Assembly (NCBI RefSeq): GCF_030818905.1
Contig: NZ_JAUTAZ010000001.1
Span: forward strand, 62,001 to 126,000
DNA length: 64,000 nt
Direction: 5' to 3'
Source of the DNA: Microbacterium sp. SORGH_AS_0888
GTDB taxonomy: Bacteria; Actinomycetota; Actinomycetes; Actinomycetales; Microbacteriaceae
The position numbers were made by a program, and so were the translations under genes. Numbering within the stretch: position 1 is the stretch's first letter; every line of letters begins with the position of its first letter. The notes beneath the pieces are model-generated. The model searched no databases and had not been told where the DNA came from. It worked only from the letters and a program-made list of their open reading frames with translations. Shown here piece by piece: positions 28,431 through 36,870 of this stretch.

Positions 28431-29387
28431 TCAGGGGCGGGGGAGCGCGCTGCGCAGGCCGTCCAAGGCGAGGATGTCGTACAGCGTTCGCGGATGATCG
28501 GCGTCGCGCGCCCCGAGCCGGCTGAAGCCCCGCACTTCGCGCCGGATCTCGTTCTCTCGCGCCTTCTCGTCGAGGACGATCCGTTCCGGCGCCCGGCCAT
28601 GGGTGAACTCCGGGCTGAGGTACTTTCCGTCGCCGTCCACCTCGAGCCAGTGGTCGGCGTCGGGGAAGTACATGTCCCCGAACACGAGCCGGCCGGAGCG
28701 CAGCAGGCGACGCTCCTGCAGCCGGGGCCGGGGGAACCCGAGACGGATGATCTCGACCCGCGCCTGCGTCTCCCGCACGTTGGCGGCGCCGTCCTCGCCG
28801 GCGGCGACCGAGAGCCGTGCGCGAACGTGCCCGCGCCGTGCGGGACCACGGTCGAGGGCGAGCTCCAGCTCGCGCCGCGTCGTGAGCGGTCCGCCCGGAC
28901 GCCCGACCCAGAGCGCCTGGTCGATCGCCGTCACGCCGCGAAGGTGAGGGAGCGCCCGCGCGATGTCGGTCGCGGTCTGCGCCGGCGTGGTCACCGAATG
29001 GCCGCCGGCAGCGATCACGGCCAGCGCGTCAGGACTCACCGCGTGGCGCCGGATGCTGCCGGTCGCCCGGCCGCCACGGGATCCGGCGGCGGCGACATCC
29101 ACCTGCGTCGGCCACGGACCGAGGACGTCCATGCGCCAGAACGCGGCGGCCGCGAAGAGCACGAAGGTCGTGGGCCGCGTCAGCCGTCGCATGGCCTCCA
29201 GCACGCGGACGCGGTGGCGCTCGATCGGCAGCAGCGCACGCCACTGATCCCCGGGCACGAACACCCCGGCGGCGATCCGCACCCACTCGCCGGACTCGAT
29301 CGCCCGCTTCAGCCGTCGCCCGTCGATCGGGTCGAGGCGTTCGTAGCGGCGGACGACATCCACCGGCAGGTCGAGATCCATGTGCAT
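28431..29387 (-). CDS. Conserved hypothetical protein with AbiEi-like N-terminus and nuclease-like C-terminus
   Basis: This 318-residue protein resembles a large actinobacterial family of uncharacterised proteins. The N-terminal part (VVRRYERLDPIDGRRLKRAIESGEWVRIAAGVFVPGDQW) looks like the winged-helix head of AbiEi-type proteins, and the C-terminal part (GFPRPRLQERRLLRSGRLVFGDMYFPDADHWLEVDGDGKYL) has the spaced D...E-x-D/G-K pattern of DUF559-like restriction endonuclease folds. Start choice is uncertain: ATG 29387, 29381 and 29411 are all possible and none has a strong ribosome site. No partner antitoxin or toxin gene adjoins it, so a defence role is only a suggestion. Confidence 0.75.
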   Translation of the reverse strand: MHMDLDLPVDVVRRYERLDPIDGRRLKRAIESGEWVRIAAGVFVPGDQWRALLPIERHRVRVLEAMRRLTRPTTFVLFAAAAFWRMDVLGPWPTQVDVAAAGSRGGRATGSIRRHAVSPDALAVIAAGGHSVTTPAQTATDIARALPHLRGVTAIDQALWVGRPGGPLTTRRELELALDRGPARRGHVRARLSVAAGEDGAANVRETQARVEIIRLGFPRPRLQERRLLRSGRLVFGDMYFPDADHWLEVDGDGKYLSPEFTHGRAPERIVLDEKARENEIRREVRGFSRLGARDADHPRTLYDILALDGLRSALPRP

Positions 29388-29519
29388 GCGACGAGGGTCG
29401 CGCCACCGCATCCGTGTCGGGGCCGCGGCGGGCTATCCGTGGACGGCTCGCGCTGCGGACCGCCCTGTGGAGAACTCGCTGCGCAGCCCTCCCGCCCGCC
29501 CCGCCCACCAGCCCCCCAC

Positions 29520-29582
29520 GATCGCGCCCTTTTCGTGCAGCCGCGCCGCGAAAAGGCAGGCGAGCTGCACGAAATCGGTGCG
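29520..29582 (-). repeat. Dispersed 63-nt palindromic repeat, copy B
   Basis: Read on the minus strand this aligns without gaps to 38158-38220, with 46 of 63 positions identical, including the shared core TTCGCGGCGCG and arms TTCGTGCAGC / GCTGCACGAA. Two stem positions differ from copy A by compensatory changes, so the fold is conserved. It looks like a REP-type element; no transposase is near. Confidence 0.6.
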
Positions 29583-29598
29583 AACGCGCGACGCGCGT

Positions 29599-29632
29599 GG
29601 GTGGGGTGGGGGTGGGGGGGGGGGGAGAGGGG
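29599..29632 (+). repeat. G-rich tract with a run of 12 G
   Basis: The tract reads as successive G blocks separated by single T or A bases, with twelve Gs at 29614-29625. It could form a G-quadruplex on the plus strand and could be length-variable. It lies about 120 bp upstream of the frameshifted transporter gene. Confidence 0.55.
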
Positions 29633-29749
29633 CTGTGGAACGGCGGGGGCCCGCGCGGACGCGGTCGCATAGACTGGAGCGACGATGGACGACCCTCCTA
29701 GTAGACGATGGCCCCACCTCCCCTCCTCCCGTCAGGGAGGTGATGCGTG

Positions 29750-31094
29750 ATGGACTACGTCATGTTGGGTGTGGGGCTCCTGCTCACGATCGGCACGGGT
29801 CTGTTCGTCGCCAGCGAGTTCGCGCTGGTCAACCTCGACCGCGCCGATCTTGAGGCTCGGCGGGATGCCGGTGAGTCGCGGCTCTCGCTGACGATCGACG
29901 CCCTGCGCATCACCTCGACGCATCTCTCGAGCGCCCAGCTCGGGATCACGCTGACGACGCTGCTCACCGGTTACACGATGGAGCCCGCGATCTCGCGCCT
30001 GCTCGGTCCGGTCTTCGAAGGATGGGGGCTGCCGGCGACCGTTCGGGTCCCGCTGGCCGCGTTCGTCGGCATCGGCATCGCGACCGTGTTCTCGATGATC
30101 ATCGGCGAGCTCGTTCCCAAGAGCTTCGCGCTGGCGGTCCCGCGGGCCACGGCGAAGCTCGTGATGCCGTTCCAGGTCGCCTTCACGACCGTGTTCCGCC
30201 CCGCCATCTTCGTCCTCAACGGAAGTGCGAACGCCGTGCTCCGCGGCATCGGCATCGAGCCGAAGGAGGAGCTCTCGGGGGCGCGCACCGCGGAGGAGCT
30301 CTCGAGCCTCGTCCGCCGGTCGGCGAGCGCGGGCGTGCTCGAGGAGGACACGGCGTCGCTTCTCGACCGGAGTCTCACGTTCGCCCGTCTGACCGCCGCC
30401 GACGTCATGACCCCGCGCCCGCGCGTGCACGCCGTGGGAGCCGACGACCCCGCCGAGACGGTCGTCGCGCGTGCCCGCGATACGGGACACAGCCGGTTTT
30501 CCCGTCGTGGGGGAGTCGATGGACGACATCATCGGAATCGTGCACCTGAAAGCGGCGATCGGCGTGCCGCGCGAGCGTCGCGGCGAGGTGCCCGTCGGCG
30601 CCTTGGCGAGCGAGCCGCTGCGCGTGCCCGAGACGGTCCATCTCGGCGCACTCATCACCGAGCTGCGCGCCCGCGGTTACCAGATGGCCGTCGTCGTCGA
30701 CGAGTACGGCGGGACGGCCGGTGTCGTGACGCTCGAGGACCTCGTCGAAGAGATCGTGGGCGAGGTCCTGGACGAGCACGACCGGCGCCGCGCCGGCGTC
30801 GTGCGCGGCACCGACTCGCTGACCTTCCCGGGCAGCCTGCGCCCGGACGAGCTGCAGGCGGCCACCGGCATCCGTGTCCCGGAGGGCGAGGTCTACGACA
30901 CCGTCGGCGGGTATGTCATGAGCGTGCTCGAGCGCGTCCCGGGTCCGGGCGACGCCGTCGAGATCGACGATGGAACGCTCGAGGTCGTGCGGATGGAGGG
31001 GCGCCGCGTCGACCGCATCCGGTTCGTGCCGCGCCCCCTTCCGGCGGACGCCGCGACGGATGCCGATCGCGCCGAGCGAGGGGGTGCACGATGA
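29750..31094 (+). pseudogene. CorC/HlyC-type CBS transporter with +1 frameshift
   Basis: The gene encodes a DUF21 (CNNM) membrane domain with about four membrane segments, two CBS repeats and a CorC_HlyC C-terminal domain, a family implicated in magnesium/cobalt efflux. The reading frame is broken at TTTT, 30497-30500: upstream the frame gives ARARDTGHSRF then nonsense-like SRRGG, while downstream, one frame over, PVVGESMDDIIGIVHLKAA continues the CBS domain. Removing one T restores an intact protein of about 447 residues. All else, including ATG 29750 with GGGAGG and the ATGA overlap with the next gene, is intact. A sequencing error, a recent mutation or phase variation are the alternatives. 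Confidence 0.85.
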
Positions 31095-32137
31095 GCGACT
31101 GGGCCGGAATCGCGTGGCTGGTCGTGCTGCTCGCCTTCAACGCGTTCTTCGTCGCCGCCGAGTTCGCGGTCATCTCCGCGCGCCGTTCGCAGATCGAGCC
31201 GCTCGCCGAACGCGGATCGCGCACGGCGAAGACGGCGCTGTGGGCGATGGAGCACGCGACGCTCATGCTCGCGACCTGTCAGCTGGGCATCACGATCTGC
31301 TCGCTGCTGATCCTGAACGTGTCCGAGCCGGCGATCCACCACCTGCTCGCGGTTCCGCTCGGCTGGACCGGCTGGGGCGAGACCGCCGTCGACGCGACGG
31401 CTTTCGTCGTCGCGCTCCTCGTGGTCTCCTACCTGCACGTGGTGTTCGGCGAGATGGTCCCCAAGAACATGGCCTTCTCGCTGCCCGACCGCGCCGTGCT
31501 GATGCTCGCGCCGCCGCTCGTGTGGGTCTCGAAGGCCTTCCACCCGATCATCGTCGCCCTCAACTGGACCGCCAATCACATCGTGCGGCTCTTCCGAGTG
31601 GAGCCGAAGGATGAGGCGGCGTCCACGTTCACGCTCGAGGAGGTCGCGACGATCGTCAACCAGTCGCGCATCGAAGGCGTGCTCGATGACAGCTCCGGCA
31701 CCGTGACGGCCGTCGTCGAGTTCACGGAGAAGAAGGCGAAGGAGGTCGCCCTGCCGCTCGCCGATCTCGTGACGCTGCCCACGACGACGACCGCCGCCGA
31801 GATCGAGCGTGCGGTCGCCAAGCACGGCTTCTCTCGGTACGTGATCGTCGACGAGGCCGGCGAGCCGATCGGTTACGTCCATCTGAAGGACGTGCTGCGG
31901 GTCGCGGAGGGCGAGGCGGACCTCGTCCGCCCGATCCCGCCCAAGCGCATCCACCACATGGTGCCGGTGCTCGAGACGACCGACCTCGAGGACGCCCTGG
32001 CGCTCATGCGCCGCGCCGGGCGCCACCTCGCTCGGGTGAGGGATGCCGCGGGCACGACGACGGCGGTCCTGTTCCTCGAGGACGTGATCGAGGAGCTCGT
32101 CGGCGAGGTGGAGGACGCCACCCGCCGGGGCCGCTGA
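31091..32137 (+). CDS. CorC/HlyC-type CBS transporter (DUF21 protein)
   Basis: This 348-residue protein is a paralogue of the preceding gene product. It has a DUF21 domain with hydrophobic segments (IAWLVVLLAFNAFFVAAEFAVISA, LMLATCQLGITICSLLILNVS, TAFVVALLVVSYLHVVFGEMVPK) and two CBS repeats (about 195-340), ending soon after them without a full CorC domain. Such proteins are linked to divalent-cation efflux. ATG 31091 overlaps the previous stop as ATGA, so the two are co-translated and may form a heteromer, as paired DUF21 genes often occur in Gram-positive bacteria. Confidence 0.9.
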   Translation: MSDWAGIAWLVVLLAFNAFFVAAEFAVISARRSQIEPLAERGSRTAKTALWAMEHATLMLATCQLGITICSLLILNVSEPAIHHLLAVPLGWTGWGETAVDATAFVVALLVVSYLHVVFGEMVPKNMAFSLPDRAVLMLAPPLVWVSKAFHPIIVALNWTANHIVRLFRVEPKDEAASTFTLEEVATIVNQSRIEGVLDDSSGTVTAVVEFTEKKAKEVALPLADLVTLPTTTTAAEIERAVAKHGFSRYVIVDEAGEPIGYVHLKDVLRVAEGEADLVRPIPPKRIHHMVPVLETTDLEDALALMRRAGRHLARVRDAAGTTTAVLFLEDVIEELVGEVEDATRRGR

Positions 32138-32143
32138 GACGCC

Positions 32144-32149
32144 TAGGGT
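32144..32149 (+). promoter_or_regulatory. -10 element TAGGGT of nnrD
   Basis: TAGGGT ends seven bases before ATG 32157, just after the stop of the transporter gene. No ribosome site is visible. Confidence 0.5.
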
Positions 32150-32156
32150 GAACCAC

Positions 32157-33017
32157 ATGGACCGCATGACGCCCTGGACGGCGGCGGACACGGCGCGGTC
32201 GCTGCGCGCGCCGCGTCCCACCGACGACAAGTACTCACGCGGAGTGGTCGGCATCCGCACCGGCTCGCCGGCCTATCCGGGTGCGGCCGTGCTCGGGGTG
32301 GAGGCGGCATGGCGCGCCGGCACGGGGATGGTGCGTTTCCTCGGACCGGCCCGCGCGGCCGACCTCGTCCTCGCCCGTCGCCCCGAGACGGTGACCGCGG
32401 CGGGCCGGGTGCAGGCCTGGGTCGTGGGCTCGGGCACGGATGCGGCCGCGCGCTCGGGCGCGGAGACCGCGGAGCTGGCGGAGGTGCTGGCCGGCAGCGA
32501 TCCGGTGATCGTCGACGCCGGAGCGCTCGATCTCGCGCCGACGGCCACGGCGCCCGTCATCGTCACGCCGCACGCGCGCGAGCACGACCTGCTGCGGCTC
32601 CTGCTCGGGCTCGCTCCCGTCGCGCCGGATGCGGATCTCACCGAGCGTGCCGCGGCGGCCGCCCGGACCGCCGCCTCGCTCGGCGGGGTCGTGCTGCTCA
32701 AGGGGGCGACGACGCTCGTCGCCGATCCCTCGGGCGGAGTGCGGCGGATCGCCGCGGGCACGCCGTGGCTCGCGACCGCCGGCACCGGCGACGTCCTGGC
32801 GGGGGCGCTGGGCGCTCTCGTCGCGGGCCGCGCGGCCGAGGGGCGGCCCGACGCGGCCGCTCTCGCGGATGCCGCGGCCGCCGCGGCCTGGCTGCACGGT
32901 CGCGCGGGCGTGCTCGCCGCGGCGCGTCAGGGGGAGCCGGCGGGCGGCCCCATCACGGCCCTGGATGTCGCAGCGGCGTTGCCGGCAGCCGTCGCCGAGG
33001 CCCTCGCCGCCGCGTGA
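32157..33017 (+). CDS. nnrD: ADP-dependent (S)-NAD(P)H-hydrate dehydratase
   Basis: NnrD repairs hydrated NAD(P)H using ADP. This 286-residue ribokinase-fold enzyme has the substrate-binding KYSRGVVGIRTGSPAYPGAAVLGVEAAWRAGTGMVRF, the TPHAREHDLLRLL region and the C-terminal anion hole AGTGDVLAGALGAL. The partner epimerase domain (NnrE) is absent, so it is the single-domain form. ATG 32157 was chosen because a TAGGGT -10 lies seven bases before it; GTG 32148 overlaps that hexamer. Its 3' end overlaps the convergent membrane protein gene by 65 bp. Confidence 0.9.
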   Translation: MDRMTPWTAADTARSLRAPRPTDDKYSRGVVGIRTGSPAYPGAAVLGVEAAWRAGTGMVRFLGPARAADLVLARRPETVTAAGRVQAWVVGSGTDAAARSGAETAELAEVLAGSDPVIVDAGALDLAPTATAPVIVTPHAREHDLLRLLLGLAPVAPDADLTERAAAAARTAASLGGVVLLKGATTLVADPSGGVRRIAAGTPWLATAGTGDVLAGALGALVAGRAAEGRPDAAALADAAAAAAWLHGRAGVLAAARQGEPAGGPITALDVAAALPAAVAEALAAA

Positions 33018-33858
33018 GCGCCGGATCCGGACGCTCCCACAGCTCCGCCGTCTGCACGAGCCAGAACGCTGCGAACAACGCCAGCGCAACCGCCTCGCCG
33101 ACGAAGAACAGCGGGATGCCGCCGCTCGCGGTCGAGCGTCGAACGATCGCCACGGTCACCAGGAACACGAGCGACAGGACGATGCCGCCCGCGATCACCA
33201 GGTAGGCGGCGCGGACGGCCGCCGGGTGCCGTGCGTTCACGGGCCGGAGCGCCGCGACGACCGCGACCGCCGCGATGAGGGCGAAGAACGCGATCGTCGC
33301 GACGTCGTGGGCGCCCGTCACGAACCCGCGTGGCCAGAGCCGCCACCACAGCACGAAGCCCGCCATGACCAGGCCCGCGACCGTGAGCGCGAGGCCGAGG
33401 CGCCAGGACAGCGTGCCCTGAGCGATCGCCAGCGCGAGGGCGCCGGCCAGCCCGATCGCGCCCAGCACGGCCAGGGAGAGCATGGCGTTGTCGATGCCGC
33501 CCTGTGCGGCGGCGGGGACGCACGGCGCCGTCGTCGCCGCGCACCCGACCGCGGCGACGTCCCCCGGGGCGATCGGCGTCGGGACGAAGGCGATCACGGG
33601 CGCGAACAGCGCCGCGAGGTCGAGGAGCGCCTGTTCGACGCTGCGGCCCGACAGCGCCAGCAGCGCGAGGGAGACGGCGCACAGGCATCCCACGAACACG
33701 TCGCGCGCAGGGGTGTAGTAGGCGGCGCTCACCGAGCCGAGGGGGCCGCCCGTCATGGACTGGACGGCGAGCGACACGCCGAGCAGGAGCACGACGCCGA
33801 CGATGCCCAGGCGGAGGTACCGATAGGTCCGTTCTGGCGAGGTGGTGCGCAACCGCAT
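32953..33858 (-). CDS. Multi-pass membrane protein of unknown function
   Basis: This 301-residue protein has about seven to eight hydrophobic segments, beginning LGIVGVVLLLGVSLAVQ and including FVGCLCAVSLALLALSG and IAFFALIAAVAVVAAL. A loop holds the motif VGCAATTAPCVPAAAQGGIDNA, with two cysteines. The C-terminal tail (RRGPRRRLPATPLRHPGP) is basic and is encoded in the overlap with the end of nnrD, so the true family end may be earlier. A TGCGAGGAT stretch lies six bases before ATG 33858. No family was recognised. Confidence 0.75.
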   Translation of the reverse strand: MRLRTTSPERTYRYLRLGIVGVVLLLGVSLAVQSMTGGPLGSVSAAYYTPARDVFVGCLCAVSLALLALSGRSVEQALLDLAALFAPVIAFVPTPIAPGDVAAVGCAATTAPCVPAAAQGGIDNAMLSLAVLGAIGLAGALALAIAQGTLSWRLGLALTVAGLVMAGFVLWWRLWPRGFVTGAHDVATIAFFALIAAVAVVAALRPVNARHPAAVRAAYLVIAGGIVLSLVFLVTVAIVRRSTASGGIPLFFVGEAVALALFAAFWLVQTAELWERPDPALTRRRGPRRRLPATPLRHPGP

Positions 33859-33915
33859 GCGCTCATCCTCGCATCGGGCACCGACATCCCTCAGGGTCGG
33901 CGGATGCCCGCCCCG

Positions 33916-33921
33916 TAGGAT
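33916..33921 (+). promoter_or_regulatory. -10 element TAGGAT, leaderless promoter
   Basis: TAGGAT ends six bases before GTG 33928, start of the GT-C-like membrane protein. Confidence 0.6.
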
Positions 33922-33927
33922 GTCGGG

Positions 33928-35211
33928 GTGTCAAGACGTGTCGTGCTGTGGATCGCGTTCGCGGTCGTGCACGTGGGGGTCGCCTGGCTCGGCTGGATCC
34001 TGCCGAACGCTCCGATGGGCGATGTCTACCTCGTGTACGAGCCCTGGTCGCGGGCGTACTTCTCGGGGGGATGGGTCTTCCAGGCCGACTACTCGCTGTA
34101 CAGCAAGGACACGTACGTCGGCTTCGTGGGTCTCGACAAGCCATGGGTCTATCCGCAGCTGGCGATCCTGCCGATGCTCGCGACCTGGATCTTCGGCTGG
34201 CTCGTGAGCTACACGCCCGCGTGGGCGATCATGATCATCCTCCTGGACGCCGCCGCCTTCGCGATGCTCGTGGGTCGGGCGCGGTCCCGCGGCCGGGTGA
34301 CGGCGGCATGGTTCTGGCTCGCGTTCATCGTGCTGCTGGGACCCATCGCGCTCTACCGGATCGATGCCGTCACGGTCGCACTGGGCATCATGGGCGTGCT
34401 GTGGCTGCGCGGCCGTCCCTGGGCGGCATCCGTGCTGCTGGCCGTGGCGACCTGGATGAAGGTCTGGCCCGCGGCGCTGCTCGCGGCGGCCGTCATCGCG
34501 GTGCGGCGGCGGATGGCGATCATCGGCGGGGGGCTGGCCGTGACGGCCGTGACCCTCGGCGCCGTCGTGCTGCTGGGCGGCGGCGCGCACGCCTTCAACT
34601 TCATCATGGACCAGACCTCCCGGTCGCTCCAGGTCGAGTCGCCCGTCAGCACGTTCTACCTGTGGGACGACCGGATCAACGGCACCTCCAGCGTCCACTA
34701 CGACCCGGACCTGCTCACCTTCTACATCACGGGACCGCACGTCGACACCGTCATCGCGGTCATGACGCCGTTGCTGGTGGTCGGCGTGCTCGCGGTCGCC
34801 GCCCTCGGCGGCTACAAGGCGTGGCGCCGGGCGAGCTTCTCGGCGCTGTTCCCGCCCCTCGCGCTCGCGCTCGTCACGGCCTTCATCGCGCTCAACAAGG
34901 TCGGCTCACCGCAGTACATCGTGTGGATCAGCGTGCCGCTCATCATGGGCCTCGTGCTCGACCGCGCCCGGTGGCGCGGTCCCGCGATCGTCGCGCTCGT
35001 CGTCGCGATCACGACGCAGATCGTCTATCCGCTCACGTACTTCGACCTGCTCGTGGTGATGCCGGTGCCGCTCGTGTCGATCACGATCCGCAACGCGCTC
35101 ATGGTCACGCTGTTCGTGTGGTCGGTCGTGCTGCTCGCCCGCGTGCGCACGCGGGCCCCCCGCGCCGCGACATCCTTCCGATCCGACTCCGCCCTCGCAG
35201 GAGGTTCCTGA
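33928..35211 (+). CDS. GT-C/GT87-like membrane glycosyltransferase
   Basis: This 427-residue protein has ten or more hydrophobic segments and resembles the GT87 (DUF2029) polyprenol-phosphate-mannose-dependent transferases of actinobacteria. The first external loop has acidic residues after segment one (GDVYLVYEPWSRAYFSGGWVFQADYSLYSKDTYVGF), where GT-C enzymes keep their catalytic Asp/Glu. Other features are LYRIDAVTVALGIMGVLWLRGR and LNKVGSPQYIVWISVP. It would act on the outer face of the membrane, for example on lipoglycans. The stop codon overlaps the next start as TGATG. The acceptor is unknown. Confidence 0.78.
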   Translation: MSRRVVLWIAFAVVHVGVAWLGWILPNAPMGDVYLVYEPWSRAYFSGGWVFQADYSLYSKDTYVGFVGLDKPWVYPQLAILPMLATWIFGWLVSYTPAWAIMIILLDAAAFAMLVGRARSRGRVTAAWFWLAFIVLLGPIALYRIDAVTVALGIMGVLWLRGRPWAASVLLAVATWMKVWPAALLAAAVIAVRRRMAIIGGGLAVTAVTLGAVVLLGGGAHAFNFIMDQTSRSLQVESPVSTFYLWDDRINGTSSVHYDPDLLTFYITGPHVDTVIAVMTPLLVVGVLAVAALGGYKAWRRASFSALFPPLALALVTAFIALNKVGSPQYIVWISVPLIMGLVLDRARWRGPAIVALVVAITTQIVYPLTYFDLLVVMPVPLVSITIRNALMVTLFVWSVVLLARVRTRAPRAATSFRSDSALAGGS

Positions 35212-35525
35212 TGCTCGTCGCCTTCTCCGTCGCCCCCAGCGGCACCGGCCGCGCGGACGGCTCCGTGCACGACGCGGTCGCCGCCGCGGTCCGGGTCGTG
35301 CGCGAGTCGGGTCTGCCGCACCGGACGACCTCGATGTTCACCGAGATCGAGGGCGAGTGGGACGTGGTCATGGATGTCGTCAAGCGCGCGACGGAGGCGG
35401 TCATGCCCTTCGGGTCGCGTGTCTCGCTCGTGCTGAAGGCCGACATCCGGCCCGGCTTCACGGGCGAGCTCGATGCCAAGATCGAACGCCTGGAGCGCGC
35501 GATCGAGGACGCCGCCGACGACTGA
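35211..35525 (+). CDS. MTH1187/YkoF-like thiamine-binding family protein
   Basis: This 104-residue protein has the MTH1187/YqgV-type ferredoxin-like fold: MLVAFSVAPSGTG, HDAVAAAVRVVRESGLPHRTTSMFTEIEGEWDVVMDVVKRATEA, and RVSLVLKADIRPGF. Some members bind thiamine or a related hydroxymethylpyrimidine, but no TPP riboswitch is upstream. An AGGAGG ribosome site lies within the end of the previous gene, and the start overlaps its stop by one base (TGATG), so it is translated with the membrane glycosyltransferase-like gene. The functional link between them is unclear. Confidence 0.83.
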   Translation: MLVAFSVAPSGTGRADGSVHDAVAAAVRVVRESGLPHRTTSMFTEIEGEWDVVMDVVKRATEAVMPFGSRVSLVLKADIRPGFTGELDAKIERLERAIEDAADD

Positions 35526-35582
35526 GCCGCGGGCGCGTCCCTGCTCGGCCGAATCGATTCGACGTGCGCCCCGTCGCGGGGA

Positions 35583-35588
35583 TAGCAT
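35583..35588 (+). promoter_or_regulatory. -10 element TAGCAT, leaderless promoter of the MFS gene
   Basis: TAGCAT ends six bases before GTG 35595. TTCGAC at 35558-35563 is a possible -35 with a 19-bp spacer. Confidence 0.58.
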
Positions 35589-35594
35589 GACCGA

Positions 35595-36839
35595 GTGACC
35601 TCTTCGACACTCTCGAAGGGCGCGGCGACGGGGGCGCTCCTTTCTCTCGCCATCGGCTCGTTCGGCATCGGCATGACCGAGTTCACGATCATGGGCCTCC
35701 TGCCCAACATCGCCGCAGAGCTGCTGCCCGCGCAGTGGGCCGCGAGCCAGGAGGACGCGATCGCGCAGGCCGGGTGGCTCATCAGCCTCTACGCCCTCGG
35801 CGTCGTCGTCGGCGCCCCGACGATCGCCGGCTCGGTCGCACGCTTCCCGCGGCACCGCGTGATGGTGTGTCTGGCCCTCGCCCTCACGGTCTTCACGGCG
35901 TTCACGGTCGTGGCGCCCTCCTTCGGGCTCGTGGCGGCATCCCGGTTCCTCGCCGGCCTCCCGCACGGCGCCTACTTCGGGATCGGCGCCCTCGTGGCTG
36001 CCGACGTGCTGGGTCCGGGCAAGCGTGCGAAGGGCGTCGCGTTCGTCCTCACGGGCCTGACGATCGCGAACGTCGTGGGCGTGCCGCTGGGCACGTTCCT
36101 CGGCCAGCAGTTCGGCTGGCGCACCGCCTTCGCGGTCGTGGCCGGCATCTTCGCCCTCGCCACCGTCGCGATCCTCGTCTTCGTGCCGCGTGCGCCGGGT
36201 CAGCCGGGGCGCACGCTCCGGGCGGAGCTGGGCGTCTTCCGCATCCCGCAGGTCTGGTTCGCCCTCGCGACCGGTGCCATCGGGTTCGGCGGGTTCTTCG
36301 CCGTCTACAGCTACGTCGCCCCGATGGTGACCGAGGTCGCGGGCTCGCCCGCCTGGGTCGTTCCGATCGTGCTCGTCGTCGTGGGTCTCGGGATGACGTT
36401 CGGCAACCTCGTCGGCGGACACCTCGCGGACGTCGATCTTCGCCGCACGGTGCTCGGCGGTCTCCTCCTGCTGGCGATCGTCCTCGCCGCCCTCGCGCTG
36501 ACCGCGCAGTGGATCGTGCTCCTCGCGCTCTTCGGGTTCGGGGTCGGCTTCGTGTCCTCGGCGCTCAGCCCGGCGATCCAGACACGGCTGATGGATGTCT
36601 CCGCGGACAACCAGTCGATCGCCGCCGCCCTGAACCACTCGGCGCTCAACATCGGCAACAGTCTCGGCGCCTTCCTCGGCGGTGTCGTCATCGCCCTCGG
36701 CTGGGGCTACGTCGCGCCCGCCTGGGTCGGCGGCCTGCTCGCGCTCGCGGGGCTCGCGATCGCGCTCGTGTCCTACCGCCTGCCGGACCGCTCGCAGACC
36801 CTCGCGGGGCATCGCTCCGAGCCGCTGCCCTTCGACTGA
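35595..36839 (+). CDS. MFS transporter, DHA1 family (AraJ/drug-efflux-like)
   Basis: This 414-residue protein has twelve hydrophobic segments. Motifs typical of DHA1 drug:H+ antiporters are visible: the N-terminal GIGMTEFTIMGLLPNIA (segment 1, with the D/E that many use), GRxxxRR-like loop reading SVARFPRHRVM after segment 2, and FLAGLPHGAYFGIGALVAADVLGPGKRAKGV after segment 4. It is a single gene with a leaderless-type promoter. Chloramphenicol- or arabinose-efflux relatives are the nearest in wording, but the substrate cannot be fixed. Confidence 0.9.
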   Translation: MTSSTLSKGAATGALLSLAIGSFGIGMTEFTIMGLLPNIAAELLPAQWAASQEDAIAQAGWLISLYALGVVVGAPTIAGSVARFPRHRVMVCLALALTVFTAFTVVAPSFGLVAASRFLAGLPHGAYFGIGALVAADVLGPGKRAKGVAFVLTGLTIANVVGVPLGTFLGQQFGWRTAFAVVAGIFALATVAILVFVPRAPGQPGRTLRAELGVFRIPQVWFALATGAIGFGGFFAVYSYVAPMVTEVAGSPAWVVPIVLVVVGLGMTFGNLVGGHLADVDLRRTVLGGLLLLAIVLAALALTAQWIVLLALFGFGVGFVSSALSPAIQTRLMDVSADNQSIAAALNHSALNIGNSLGAFLGGVVIALGWGYVAPAWVGGLLALAGLAIALVSYRLPDRSQTLAGHRSEPLPFD

Positions 36840-36870
36840 TCGCTCCCGGTCGCCCGACGGTCGCGGGTGC

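Larger units (their letters stand above)
29388..29749. other. Non-coding region with palindromic repeat, G-run and transporter promoter
   Basis: This roughly 360-bp stretch holds no convincing gene. It contains the second copy of a dispersed palindromic repeat (29520-29582), a G-rich run with twelve consecutive Gs (29614-29625), and TAGACT near 29669 that could be the -10 of the downstream transporter gene, followed by a leader and a GGGAGG ribosome site at 29735-29740. Confidence 0.6.

Noticed and set aside
29747-32137. A single frame spanning both CorC/HlyC-type genes
   Set aside because: After TTTT at 30497 the frame translates as Arg-rich nonsense until it re-enters the second gene by chance. 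The correct reading has a frameshift in gene one and a separate start at 31091.
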